This document shows positions 6,803 to 13,874 of a stretch of 16,752 nucleotides of DNA, piece by piece. How positions within the stretch are numbered: position 1 is the stretch's first letter; each line of letters opens with the position of its first letter. The stretch spans positions 1 through 16,752 of the forward strand of contig SLIW01000089.1 in NCBI GenBank assembly GCA_007135435.1. Direction: 5' to 3'. The DNA is from Natronomonas sp. (GTDB taxonomy: Archaea > Halobacteriota > Halobacteria > Halobacteriales > Haloarculaceae). Under the pieces are notes generated by a model. That model had not been told where the DNA came from, did no database searches, and was given only the letters and a program-made list of their open reading frames with translations. The translations under genes were made by a program, and so were the position numbers.

Positions 6803-7369
6803 CTACCGGCCCATCGTGTAGAACTCCTCGTTCGGCCGCATGTCCGCCATCGTCGCCATCCGGTTCGACATGTTGAACACGGAGACGACGCTGCCGATGT
6901 CCCAGATCTGCTCCTCGGTGAAGCCGGCGTCTCGCAGTTCCGCCAGGTCGTCGTCGTCGACGCGGCCGGGCGTCTCGGTCAGCTTCACCGCGAAGTCCAG
7001 CATCGCCCGGTGGGCGGGCGAGAGGTCCGCAGAGCGGTGGTTCGTGGCCAGCTGGTCGGCCAGCTTGGGCGCCTCCCCGAAGATCCGGAGGAGTGCCCCG
7101 TGGGCGACCACGCAGTACAGGCAGTCGTTGACGCCGGATACCGTGACGATCAGCATCTCGATCTCCTCGCGCTCGAGCGTGGTGTCCTCGGTGAGGGCGT
7201 CGTGGTAGGCGAAGAAGGCCCTGAAGTGGCTCGGCTTGTACGCGAACGCGTCGAAGACGTTCGGCGTGAAGCCCGCCCGCTCGGTCTCCTCGTCGATGCG
7301 CTCGCGGAGGTCCTCGGGCAGGTCGTCGTGGTCGGGGACCGGGAACCGGCCCATCGCCTCTCGGGACAT
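6803..7369 (-). CDS. AhpD-like/carboxymuconolactone decarboxylase family, peroxidase-related protein
   Basis: This all-helical protein of about 188 residues belongs to the AhpD-like peroxidase-related group. The redox motif CLYCVVAH gives Cys83-x2-Cys86-x3-His90, the arrangement used for thiol-dependent peroxide or disulfide chemistry. The C-terminal half (LSPAHRAMLDFAVKLTETP, then GFTEEQIWDIGSVVSVFNMSNRM) is typical of the family. It is probably a cytoplasmic oxidative-stress enzyme, but the substrate is unknown. The ATG at 7369 is preferred over the in-frame GTG at 7375 because a TATA-like TTTTAC lies 24-29 nt before it. The MFS gene lies 145 nt downstream on the same strand. It is divergent from the YdjM gene. 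Confidence 0.9.
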   Translation of the reverse strand: MSREAMGRFPVPDHDDLPEDLRERIDEETERAGFTPNVFDAFAYKPSHFRAFFAYHDALTEDTTLEREEIEMLIVTVSGVNDCLYCVVAHGALLRIFGEAPKLADQLATNHRSADLSPAHRAMLDFAVKLTETPGRVDDDDLAELRDAGFTEEQIWDIGSVVSVFNMSNRMATMADMRPNEEFYTMGR

Positions 7370-7392
7370 GGCCACGGTTCGACCGCCGGAGG

Positions 7393-7398
7393 TAAAAC
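7393..7398 (-). promoter_or_regulatory. TATA-like element of the AhpD-like gene
   Basis: The minus strand reads TTTTAC 24-29 nt before the ATG at 7369. This decides between that ATG and the GTG at 7375. Confidence 0.55.
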
Positions 7399-7462
7399 CG
7401 GTTCCCCGTCCCGACCGTCAACTGGACGCTGGATCCACGACTCCCGGGTCGAGACGTGACGA

Positions 7463-7493
7463 CGTCCGACGCCGGTCTGACGGGTGTCGGACG
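7463..7493. promoter_or_regulatory. 8-bp perfect inverted repeat in the divergent promoter region
   Basis: CGTCCGAC (7463-7470) and GTCGGACG (7486-7493) are perfect reverse complements separated by 15 nt. The element lies 20 bp before the YdjM TATA-like element and about 65 bp from the divergent one. It is a candidate operator; the binding protein is unknown. Confidence 0.4.
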
Positions 7494-7513
7494 CGACGCG
7501 GGTGTTCCGAGGG

Positions 7514-7519
7514 TTTTCA
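7514..7519 (+). promoter_or_regulatory. TATA-like element of the YdjM gene
   Basis: TTTTCA lies 27-32 nt before the ATG at 7546, so a leaderless or near-leaderless transcript is expected. Confidence 0.5.
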
Positions 7520-7545
7520 AGGGAAGACCGGCCAAGCGGTGAGCG

Positions 7546-8028
7546 ATGCTCAAGACCGGTCACCAGGGGGCCGCCCTCCTCCTGTACGCACCAGTCGGGT
7601 ACGTCCTGCTCGCCATCGATCCGGGGCTCGCCGTGATCGGCCTGGTCGGGACGGTCGCACTCTCGATGCTGCCCGACGTCGATATGCGGATCCCGTTCGT
7701 CGCCCACCGGGGCGTCACCCACACCCTCCTCTTCGTCGCCGTCACCGCAGCGGCCCTCGCCGCAGCCGGTCGGACGTTCGCCGACGCGATGGGTCTCGAG
7801 CCGGCGGTCGCCGCGCCCCTCGGTGCCATCGTCGGCGTGACCGCCGTCGGGTCACACCTCCTGGCGGACGCGCTCACGCCTGCGGGCATTCCCGCCCTCT
7901 GGCCGTTGACGGACAGGCGGTTCTCCGCCGGGGTGGTCCGTGCAGACAACCCCGTCGTCAACTACCTGCTGTTCGTCGTCGGCATCGCCGCCACCGGAGC
8001 GCTCGCACAGGCAGCAGGGGTGTTCTGA
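7546..8028 (+). CDS. Membrane-bound metal-dependent hydrolase, YdjM/DUF457 family
   Basis: This 160-residue membrane protein has about four hydrophobic segments. Conserved polar residues sit at their edges: His6 (GHQGAA), Asp44 and Asp46 (LPDVD), His54-Arg55-Gly56-x-Thr58-His59, and His104 with Asp108 (GSHLLADALTPAG). This is the YdjM/DUF457 pattern, predicted to bind metal. The family is linked to LexA/DNA-damage control in bacteria, but no biochemical role is established, and none is implied by the neighbours here. The length is normal for haloarchaeal members. The ATG at 7546 fits the TATA-like element at 7514-7519. Confidence 0.88.
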   Translation: MLKTGHQGAALLLYAPVGYVLLAIDPGLAVIGLVGTVALSMLPDVDMRIPFVAHRGVTHTLLFVAVTAAALAAAGRTFADAMGLEPAVAAPLGAIVGVTAVGSHLLADALTPAGIPALWPLTDRRFSAGVVRADNPVVNYLLFVVGIAATGALAQAAGVF

Positions 8029-8117
8029 GCGATACCTTTCGCTGAGTGAGTCAGCGTAGCGCCGTTCGATTTCGGCCAGGAGCCGTCCGCTCCCGGATCG
8101 GCATTGCATGGCCAGCG

Positions 8118-8256
8118 CGGTGTGAATACCACCGGCGCCAGCTCGGCCATTGGGGCCGACCGCCAGACCTCGATCGCTCGCCGACGGGGTTGGACGGCCA
8201 CCCGGTTGCTGGTCCCCCGGGCCGGATCCCGCCGCATTCCCCGGATTCGGGCGGGA
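8118..8256. promoter_or_regulatory. Three inverted repeats upstream of the acyl-CoA ligase gene
   Basis: Three perfect inverted repeats follow one another. CGGTG/CACCG is at 8118-8122 and 8130-8134 with a 7-nt loop. TCGGCC/GGCCGA is at 8143-8148 and 8154-8159 with a 5-nt loop. TCCCGCC/GGCGGGA is at 8227-8233 and 8250-8256 with a 16-nt loop. The last ends 5 bp before the TATA-like element, so these are more likely operator sites or an upstream RNA than part of the ligase leader. No known RNA family was recognised. Confidence 0.35.
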
Positions 8257-8261
8257 GAACC

Positions 8262-8267
8262 TTTAAT
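8262..8267 (+). promoter_or_regulatory. TATA-like element of the acyl-CoA ligase gene
   Basis: TTTAAT lies 31-36 nt before the ATG at 8298. It predicts a leader of only a few nucleotides. Confidence 0.6.
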
Positions 8268-8297
8268 ACTCGTCATGGCGGATTCGCGGACGTCACC

Positions 8298-9971
8298 ATG
8301 GAGTACTACAACGGCGCACCGCTCCGGAACATGGGGGACCTCCCGTCGATGGCCGCCCACCGGTACGGGGACAAGACCGCGATCACGTTCATGGGCCAGG
8401 AGACGTCGTTCGCGGAGCTCGAGGCGTCGGCCAACGGCGTCGCGAACGTCCTGGTCGACCACGGCGTCGGGCCGGGCGATCGCATCGGCCTCTACATCCC
8501 GAACACCGACCAGTTCCCCGAGGCGTACTTCGGGGCGCTGAAGGCGGGGGCCATCCCGGTCCCGCTGAACCTGCGGATGGACCCGAACACGCTCGAGTTC
8601 GTCCTGCAGGACGGGGACGTCGACCACCTGATCGGGTCGCCGCTCCTGGCCGGTGGGATGGAGACCGAGGAGGGCAGGATCGTCGGGCCGACCGAACTCG
8701 CCGAGCGGGCGGGCGTCTCGAACGTCTACGTCTCCGGGATGAGCGACGACGGCGTCGTCAACTACTCGCAGGCCGTCGCCGCGGCCCCCGAGGAGTTCGA
8801 CACGGTCGAGCGGGCCTACGACGACGTCGCCGTTCAGCCGTACACCTCCGGGACGACCGGCAAGCCCAAGGGGGTCCTCCTGACCCACGAGAACCTGCTG
8901 ACGACCATCGAGTCCTACGCCAAGGGGGGCCTCCCCATCGACCCGGACGACTCGATCGCGCTCGTGCTTCCGCTGTTCCACATCTACGGGCTCAACGCGA
9001 TCCAGGGCACCTACATCTACAACGGCGCGCAGATGTACCTGATCCCCCGGCCGGACCCGGCGATGATCCTCCAGACCATCTCGGCCAACGACGTCACCAA
9101 CTTCGCGGGGGTCCCGGCGCTGTACAACATGATGTGGCAGGTCTACAGGGAGGACCCGGACGCCTACGACATGGACTCGCTGACGGACGTGATCTGCGCC
9201 GCAGCACCGCTGGCCGACGACACGCGACGCACCATCGAGGACGCCTGGGGCGTCCCGATGACCGAAGGGTGGGGGATGACGGAGACCGGGCCGGCCGGGA
9301 CCGTCGAACCCTCACGCGGCGTCCGCAAGTCCGCCGGCTGTATCGGCCCCTCCCTCCGCGGGATCGATCTCAAGCTCGTCGACCCAGAGACCCGGGAGAC
9401 GCGCATCTCCGCCGACCAGCTGACGCCGAACCCGGACGAGGACATCGACTTCGAGGACCCCGAGCAGGTGACCGGCGAGATCGCCATCCGCGGACCGAAC
9501 GTCTTCGAGGGGTACCACAACCGCCCAGAGAAGACCGCGGAGGTCTTCGACGACGAGGGCTGGTTCTACACCGAGGACATCGCCCGCGTCGACGAGGACG
9601 GCTACTTCTGGATGGTCGACCGCGCCGACGACATGATCATCTCCGGCGGGGAGAACATCTACCCGGCCGAGGTCGAGGACGCCCTCTACGAGCACCCCGA
9701 GGTCGCCGAGGCCGCCGTCGTCGCCGCCCCGCACGAGGTCAAGGGGGAGGCGCCGGTGGCGTTCGTCGTCCTCGAGGAGGGCGCCGACCTCACCGAGGAC
9801 GAGCTCCGCGAGTTCACCCTCCAGCACGTCGCGACGTACGCCCACCCCCGCCGGATCTTCTTCGTGGACGTGTTGCCCCGTAGCGCGACCCAGAAGGTCC
9901 AGCGGTTCAGGCTCGAAGCGGAGGTGAACGAGCGCCTCGGTGGGCCGCTGAGCTCCAGCGAGGAGCTGTAG
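8298..9971 (+). CDS. AMP-binding acyl-CoA ligase (long-chain fatty acid-CoA ligase-like)
   Basis: This 557-residue enzyme of the ANL superfamily would activate a carboxylic acid with ATP to an acyl-adenylate and then to acyl-CoA in the cytoplasm. The phosphate-binding motif YTSGTTGKPKG begins at residue 182, GWGMTE is at 324-329, and the hinge and C-terminal signature DRADDMIISGGENIYPAEVE begins at 441. The C-terminal catalytic lysine is Lys533, in a TQKVQR context where most relatives have TGK. Chain length cannot be read from sequence; medium- to long-chain fatty acids or aryl acids are possible. The open frame extends upstream to 8046, but the TATA-like element at 8262-8267 and the family N-terminus support the ATG at 8298. 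It could feed acyl-CoA to the ETF system encoded downstream. Confidence 0.92.
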   Translation: MEYYNGAPLRNMGDLPSMAAHRYGDKTAITFMGQETSFAELEASANGVANVLVDHGVGPGDRIGLYIPNTDQFPEAYFGALKAGAIPVPLNLRMDPNTLEFVLQDGDVDHLIGSPLLAGGMETEEGRIVGPTELAERAGVSNVYVSGMSDDGVVNYSQAVAAAPEEFDTVERAYDDVAVQPYTSGTTGKPKGVLLTHENLLTTIESYAKGGLPIDPDDSIALVLPLFHIYGLNAIQGTYIYNGAQMYLIPRPDPAMILQTISANDVTNFAGVPALYNMMWQVYREDPDAYDMDSLTDVICAAAPLADDTRRTIEDAWGVPMTEGWGMTETGPAGTVEPSRGVRKSAGCIGPSLRGIDLKLVDPETRETRISADQLTPNPDEDIDFEDPEQVTGEIAIRGPNVFEGYHNRPEKTAEVFDDEGWFYTEDIARVDEDGYFWMVDRADDMIISGGENIYPAEVEDALYEHPEVAEAAVVAAPHEVKGEAPVAFVVLEEGADLTEDELREFTLQHVATYAHPRRIFFVDVLPRSATQKVQRFRLEAEVNERLGGPLSSSEEL

Positions 9972-10247
9972 ACACACCGATCGATCGGGGGCATCACCGA
10001 AACTCGGGCAACACCCGACCTGAAATCACTCCCGATCGGGGACTACGCCGGATCCAGAATCGCTCCCGAACAGCATCCACTCCCGAACATAACTCGCCCT
10101 CGATTCCCGAACTGGCAGATGGTTCATATACGAGAACGCGGCCAGACCCCCCATCACAGAACCGTGACCGGCGGCCGGTCGAAGCGGGAGTGCGGAACGC
10201 CGCCGTCGGAAGCGAGGTTCGGTGCGAGCGCGAGACGCCGAGTGAAA

Positions 10248-10259
10248 CGAGACGTCTCG
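10248..10259. promoter_or_regulatory. 12-bp perfect palindrome upstream of gltX
   Basis: CGAGACGTCTCG equals its own reverse complement. It lies about 120 bp before the gltX TATA-like element, rather far for a repressor site, so its role is uncertain. Confidence 0.25.
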
Positions 10260-10379
10260 GAATCTCGAGCGGCGACCGAAATGAGCCGCGAGCGCCACGA
10301 GCGAGCACCGCGAGCCAGAACCTCGAGGAACGTTCCGCCTGATTGCCATCACGCCGTCTCCCGTCCGAGAACGCGAGGG

Positions 10380-10385
10380 TTTAGG
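10380..10385 (+). promoter_or_regulatory. TATA-like element of gltX
   Basis: TTTAGG lies 25-30 nt before the ATG at 10410. A short CCGCC/GGCGG inverted repeat (10388-10392 and 10403-10407) sits between it and the start codon. Confidence 0.5.
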
Positions 10386-10409
10386 TGCCGCCGTAAGTAG
10401 TCGGCGGTA

Positions 10410-12137
10410 ATGGACGAGGACCTCCGCGAGCGCGTCGAGCGCGCGGCCGAGGCGGCCGCGCTGTTCAACGCACTCAAGCACGAGAGCGACGCACAGGTCG
10501 GCGCCATCATGGGCCCGCTGATGGGCGAGAACCCCGAATTCCGGGAACACGGCGACCAGGTCCCCGGAGTCGTCGCACCGGTGGTCGAGGAGGTCAACGC
10601 CCTCGCCGAGGAGGCCAAGCGCGAGCGCCTGGAGGAGCTCGCTCCCGACCGCGCCGCCGAGCTCGACGCCGAGCGCGCGGACGAGGACGACGGAGACGGC
10701 CAGGTCCTCCCCGAACTCCCGAACGCCGACGCGGTCGCGGAGGTCCGCATGCGGCTGGCGCCGAACCCGAATGGCCCGTGGCACCTCGGGAGCGCCCGGA
10801 TGCCGGCGGTCATCGGGACCTACAAAGAGCGCTACGACGGCTGGATGCTCTGTCGGTTCGACGACACGGACCCGGAGACGAAGCGCCCGGATCTCGACGC
10901 CTACGACGAGATCCTCGAGGCGATCGACTACCTCGGCTTCGAGCCCGACGAGGTGGTGACGGCCTCCGACCGACTGGAGATCTACTACGACCACGCGCGC
11001 CGCCTCGTGGAGGCCGGGGGCGCCTACACCTGCAGCTGTTCCGGGGAGGCGTTCTCGGAGCTGAAGAACCGTGCGGAACCGTGTCCCCACCGGGACACCG
11101 ACCCCGCGACGACCCTCGAGGAGTTCGAGGCGATGGTCGACGGCGAGTACGACGCGGGCGACGTCGTCCTCCGCGTCCGGACGGACATCGAGCATCCGAA
11201 CCCCGCGATGCGCGACTGGGTGGCCTTCCGGATGGTGGACACGCCCCATCCCCGCGACGAGGCAGCCGGGTACCGCTGCTGGCCGATGCTGGACTTCCAG
11301 TCGGGCATCGACGACCGGCTGTTCGACGTCACCCACATCATCCGGGGCATCGACCTCCAGGACTCCGCGAAGCGCCAGCGGTTCGTCTACGACTACTTCG
11401 ACTGGGAGTACCCCGAGGTGGTCCACTGGGGCCACGTGCAGATCGACGACTACGACGTGAAGCTGTCAACGTCGACGATCAAGGCGCTGGTCGAGTCCGG
11501 TGAGCTCGACGGCTGGGACGACCCGCGGGCGCCCACCATCGCCAGCCTGCGGAGGCGCGGCATCCGCGGCGAGGCGATCGTCGAGGCGATGATCGAGCTC
11601 GGCACGTCGACGTCCAACGTCGACCTCGCGATGTCGTCGGTGTACGCGAAGAACCGCGAGCTGGTCGACGACGAGACCGACCGGGCGTTCCTCGTCCGCG
11701 ATGGCGTCCGGAAGCAGCTCGTCGGTGGTCCCGCCCGCGCCGAGCCACCGGTCCACCCCGACCACCCCGACCGCGGGACGCGGGAGATCCCCGTCGGGGA
11801 CGCCGTCCTCGTCGAGCCGGACGACGTCCCCCCGAACGGCTCGCGGGTGTGGCTGAAGGGATACGGGCCGGTCCGGCACACGCGCGACGCCTTCGAGTTC
11901 ACCGGTGAGGACATCGAGATCGTCCGCGAGGAGGGCGTGGACGTCGTCCACTGGGTGCCCGCAGACGAGAGCCGTCCGCTGGTACTGCGGACCATGGACG
12001 GCGACGAGACGGGGCGCGCCGAGCCCGGCGTCGCCGACTACGCCCCCGACGACCTGCTGCAGTTCGAGCGCGTCGGATTCGCGCGGGTCGACCGCCACGA
12101 GGACGACGAGTCGGTCGCGTACTTCGCTCACCCCTGA
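10410..12137 (+). CDS. gltX: Glutamyl-tRNA synthetase (archaeal type)
   Basis: This 575-residue class I synthetase charges tRNA-Glu with glutamate. In archaea without GlnRS it also makes Glu-tRNA-Gln for the GatDE/GatCAB amidotransferase route, which is likely here. An acidic helical N-terminal extension (about 1-105) is usual for archaeal GluRS. The catalytic core begins with RMRLAPNPNGPWHLGSAR; the HIGH-type motif reads HLGS at 125-128, and the KMSKS-type motif is KLSTS at 351-355. A Cys-rich stretch (YTCSCSG...EPCPHRD) may bind zinc. The C-terminal beta-barrel anticodon-binding region resembles GlnRS, as in other archaea. It has its own promoter and a possible hairpin terminator 12 bp after the stop. 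Confidence 0.96.
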   Translation: MDEDLRERVERAAEAAALFNALKHESDAQVGAIMGPLMGENPEFREHGDQVPGVVAPVVEEVNALAEEAKRERLEELAPDRAAELDAERADEDDGDGQVLPELPNADAVAEVRMRLAPNPNGPWHLGSARMPAVIGTYKERYDGWMLCRFDDTDPETKRPDLDAYDEILEAIDYLGFEPDEVVTASDRLEIYYDHARRLVEAGGAYTCSCSGEAFSELKNRAEPCPHRDTDPATTLEEFEAMVDGEYDAGDVVLRVRTDIEHPNPAMRDWVAFRMVDTPHPRDEAAGYRCWPMLDFQSGIDDRLFDVTHIIRGIDLQDSAKRQRFVYDYFDWEYPEVVHWGHVQIDDYDVKLSTSTIKALVESGELDGWDDPRAPTIASLRRRGIRGEAIVEAMIELGTSTSNVDLAMSSVYAKNRELVDDETDRAFLVRDGVRKQLVGGPARAEPPVHPDHPDRGTREIPVGDAVLVEPDDVPPNGSRVWLKGYGPVRHTRDAFEFTGEDIEIVREEGVDVVHWVPADESRPLVLRTMDGDETGRAEPGVADYAPDDLLQFERVGFARVDRHEDDESVAYFAHP

Positions 12138-12148
12138 GGTGTTCACTG

Positions 12149-12171
12149 GATTCCACCTGATCGCTGGAATC
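12149..12171 (+). terminator. Inverted repeat just after gltX (possible terminator)
   Basis: GATTCCA (12149-12155) and TGGAATC (12165-12171) form a perfect 7-bp stem with a 9-nt loop, starting 12 bp after the gltX stop. No strong T-tract follows, so intrinsic termination is not certain. It could instead be an upstream site of the ferredoxin promoter. Confidence 0.35.
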
Positions 12172-12241
12172 AACCTTACGAGACCGGGGGTTCCAGTCGA
12201 TCCGAGACCTTCGCCGTGCACCGGTTCTCCGGGCGGGAACG

Positions 12242-12247
12242 TTTAAG
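12242..12247 (+). promoter_or_regulatory. TATA-like element of the ferredoxin gene
   Basis: TTTAAG lies 29-34 nt before the ATG at 12276, giving a leader of only a few nucleotides. A short GCCC/GGGC inverted repeat (12252-12265) lies in between. Confidence 0.6.
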
Positions 12248-12269
12248 GTCCGCCCGGTGCTGGGCCTAG

Positions 12270-12605
<336 letters not shown>

Positions 12606-12791
12606 CTCGCCGATCGCGGAGATCTTCTCCCTGACGATGGTGCCTCAGTGACCAGCAGGTTCCGATGCGTCTGTGGGACGCGTGGCAAAGAGCCAATGGC
12701 GGCACAGCACGCTTTCATTTGACACACAACACCCGGCCAGCGGATGCAAAGCTTGGCATTCCGCCGCAACCGGTACGTGCGTTCGCTCATC

Positions 12792-12879
12792 CATCCACCT
12801 CACAGCGTCGTGGCATCCACCGCACAGCGTCGTGGCATCCACCGCACCGCGTCGTGGCATCCACCTCACTGCGTCGTGA
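12792..12879. repeat. Four tandem 22-bp units upstream of fixA
   Basis: Units occupy 12792-12813, 12814-12835, 12836-12857 and 12858-12879. Each begins CATCCACC and carries GCGTCGTG near its end; units differ at one to three positions. They are contiguous, with no unique spacers. The array ends 123 bp before the fixA ATG and about 70 bp before its TATA-like region. Confidence 0.93.
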
Positions 12880-12922
12880 CACACATCCCCACGAGACTCG
12901 GAATCATTACACAGCCAGGTGC

Positions 12923-12938
12923 GACGGATGGGTCCGTC
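12923..12938. promoter_or_regulatory. Perfect inverted repeat before the fixA TATA region (possible operator)
   Basis: GACGGA (12923-12928) and TCCGTC (12933-12938) are perfect complements around TGGG. The site lies 12 bp before the AT-rich fixA promoter, where a regulator could block or aid TFB/TBP binding. Confidence 0.4.
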
Positions 12939-12950
12939 CGATCATCTTGC

Positions 12951-12964
12951 TAAAACCTATTAGG
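12951..12964 (+). promoter_or_regulatory. AT-rich fixABC promoter
   Basis: TAAAACCTATTAGG is the clearest AT-rich element before fixA. A start about 27 nt downstream would leave a leader of roughly 15-25 nt before the ATG at 13003. This is unlike most genes in the window, whose elements imply little or no leader. The exact TATA core is uncertain. Confidence 0.45.
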
Positions 12965-13002
12965 CCGTGGTGGGTGAGGTCCACATAGGTGTACGGCTAC
13001 CA

Positions 13003-13872
13003 ATGGACACATTAGTGCTGACGAAAGGCGTCCCCGACTTCCGTGAGGGGCAGGTATCCTTCGACGAGGACGGCCACCTCGAGCGGGGGAAGACTCCGAC
13101 GGTGATGAACCCGAACGACAAGTTCGCCCTGCAAGCGGCGCTGCAGACGAAGGTGAGACACGGTGGCACGGTCGGGCTGATGAGCATGGGCCCGCCGGGC
13201 TACAAGGGGGTCCTCCAGGAAGGCATGGAGTCGGTCTACGCGGACGACCTGTATCTCCTCTCCGACCGCGAGATGGCCGCCGCCGACACCTGGGCGACCG
13301 CCATCACCCTCGCGACCGCCATCGAGAAGAAGGGGGTCCCCGACCTGATCTTCGCGGGCTTCAAGACCGCCGACGGCGAGACCGGCCACACTGGCCCGCA
13401 GGCGTGCTGGGCGCTGGACCTCCCGATCATCACCCACGTCATCGCGCTGGACATCGACCCGGACGCCGGGACCGTCCGCGCCAAGCGGCTCGTCGAGGGC
13501 GACGTCGAGGAGGTGGAGACGGTGGAGGCCGAGATGCCGGCGTTCATCGTCAGCGACCCCGAGTTCGCGCCGTCCTACCGGACGGCCGGCGAGCGCCTGA
13601 CGCTGAAGGACCTCCGCTCGGAGACCAAGGCACGCGCGGAGGACTACGAGGACCACCTCACGGTGTGGAACCACGAGGACCTGAACCTGGACCCCGACTA
13701 CATCGGGCTCGACGGCTCGCCGACGATCGTCGCCGGCGTCGACCCGATCCCGAAGGCGCCGGCGGAGCGCGACGCGACGATGATCACGCCCGACGACTCC
13801 GAGGGGATGGAGGAGGTACTGGAGGTCATGGCACCGTTCACCGAGGGCGACGCGGCCGCGGGGGCTGACTGA
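13003..13872 (+). CDS. fixA: Electron transfer flavoprotein subunit beta (FixA)
   Basis: This 289-residue protein is the ETF beta/FixA subunit. It pairs with FixB to form a soluble flavoprotein heterodimer that binds FAD plus AMP or a second FAD. The N-terminus MDTLVLTKGVPDF matches the family, NPNDKFALQAAL follows, and the core stretch KTADGETGHTGPQACWALDLP fits the ETF beta nucleotide-binding region. I start at the ATG at 13003; the frame is open upstream to a GTG at 12967, but that adds a non-family N-terminus. The stop is 2 nt before the fixB ATG, so the genes form an operon. An inverted repeat and the AT-rich promoter lie upstream. Whether it bifurcates electrons or simply accepts them from acyl-CoA dehydrogenases cannot be read with certainty. 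Confidence 0.93.
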   Translation: MDTLVLTKGVPDFREGQVSFDEDGHLERGKTPTVMNPNDKFALQAALQTKVRHGGTVGLMSMGPPGYKGVLQEGMESVYADDLYLLSDREMAAADTWATAITLATAIEKKGVPDLIFAGFKTADGETGHTGPQACWALDLPIITHVIALDIDPDAGTVRAKRLVEGDVEEVETVEAEMPAFIVSDPEFAPSYRTAGERLTLKDLRSETKARAEDYEDHLTVWNHEDLNLDPDYIGLDGSPTIVAGVDPIPKAPAERDATMITPDDSEGMEEVLEVMAPFTEGDAAAGAD

Positions 13873-13874
13873 CG

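Larger units (their letters stand above)
9972..10409. other. Spacer between the acyl-CoA ligase gene and gltX
   Basis: This 438-nt spacer holds irregular copies of CTCCCGA or TTCCCGA between about 10028 and 10110, an AT-rich TTCATATA at 10123-10130, a 12-bp perfect palindrome at 10248-10259 and the gltX TATA-like element at 10380-10385. Open frames cross it on both strands, but their translations are basic and Ser/Arg-rich, unlike real proteins here. TTCATATA could be a promoter for an untranslated RNA; that is conjecture. Confidence 0.5.
12606..13002. other. Spacer between the ferredoxin gene and fixA
   Basis: This 397-nt spacer is visibly richer in A and T than the genes. It carries a 22-bp tandem array (12792-12879), a perfect 6-bp inverted repeat (12923-12938) and an AT-rich fixA promoter (12951-12964). 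Open frames on both strands encode basic, His/Cys/Arg-rich peptides with no recognisable family. The part before the array (12606-12791) has no feature I can name; an untranslated RNA or gene remnant is possible but unsupported. Confidence 0.5.

Noticed and set aside
10119..10400. Small plus-strand gene upstream of gltX
   Set aside because: The translation is strongly basic and Arg/Ser-rich, has no known motif and runs over the gltX promoter.
12170..12200. tRNA-like T-arm (GGGGGTTCCAGTCG) after gltX
   Set aside because: No acceptor, D-arm or anticodon arm can be fitted around it, and the purine at the conserved T-loop position is missing.
12665..12988. Plus-strand open frame across the 22-bp array
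   Set aside because: The composition is basic and His/Arg-rich, half of it is repeat-derived, and it covers the fixA promoter.
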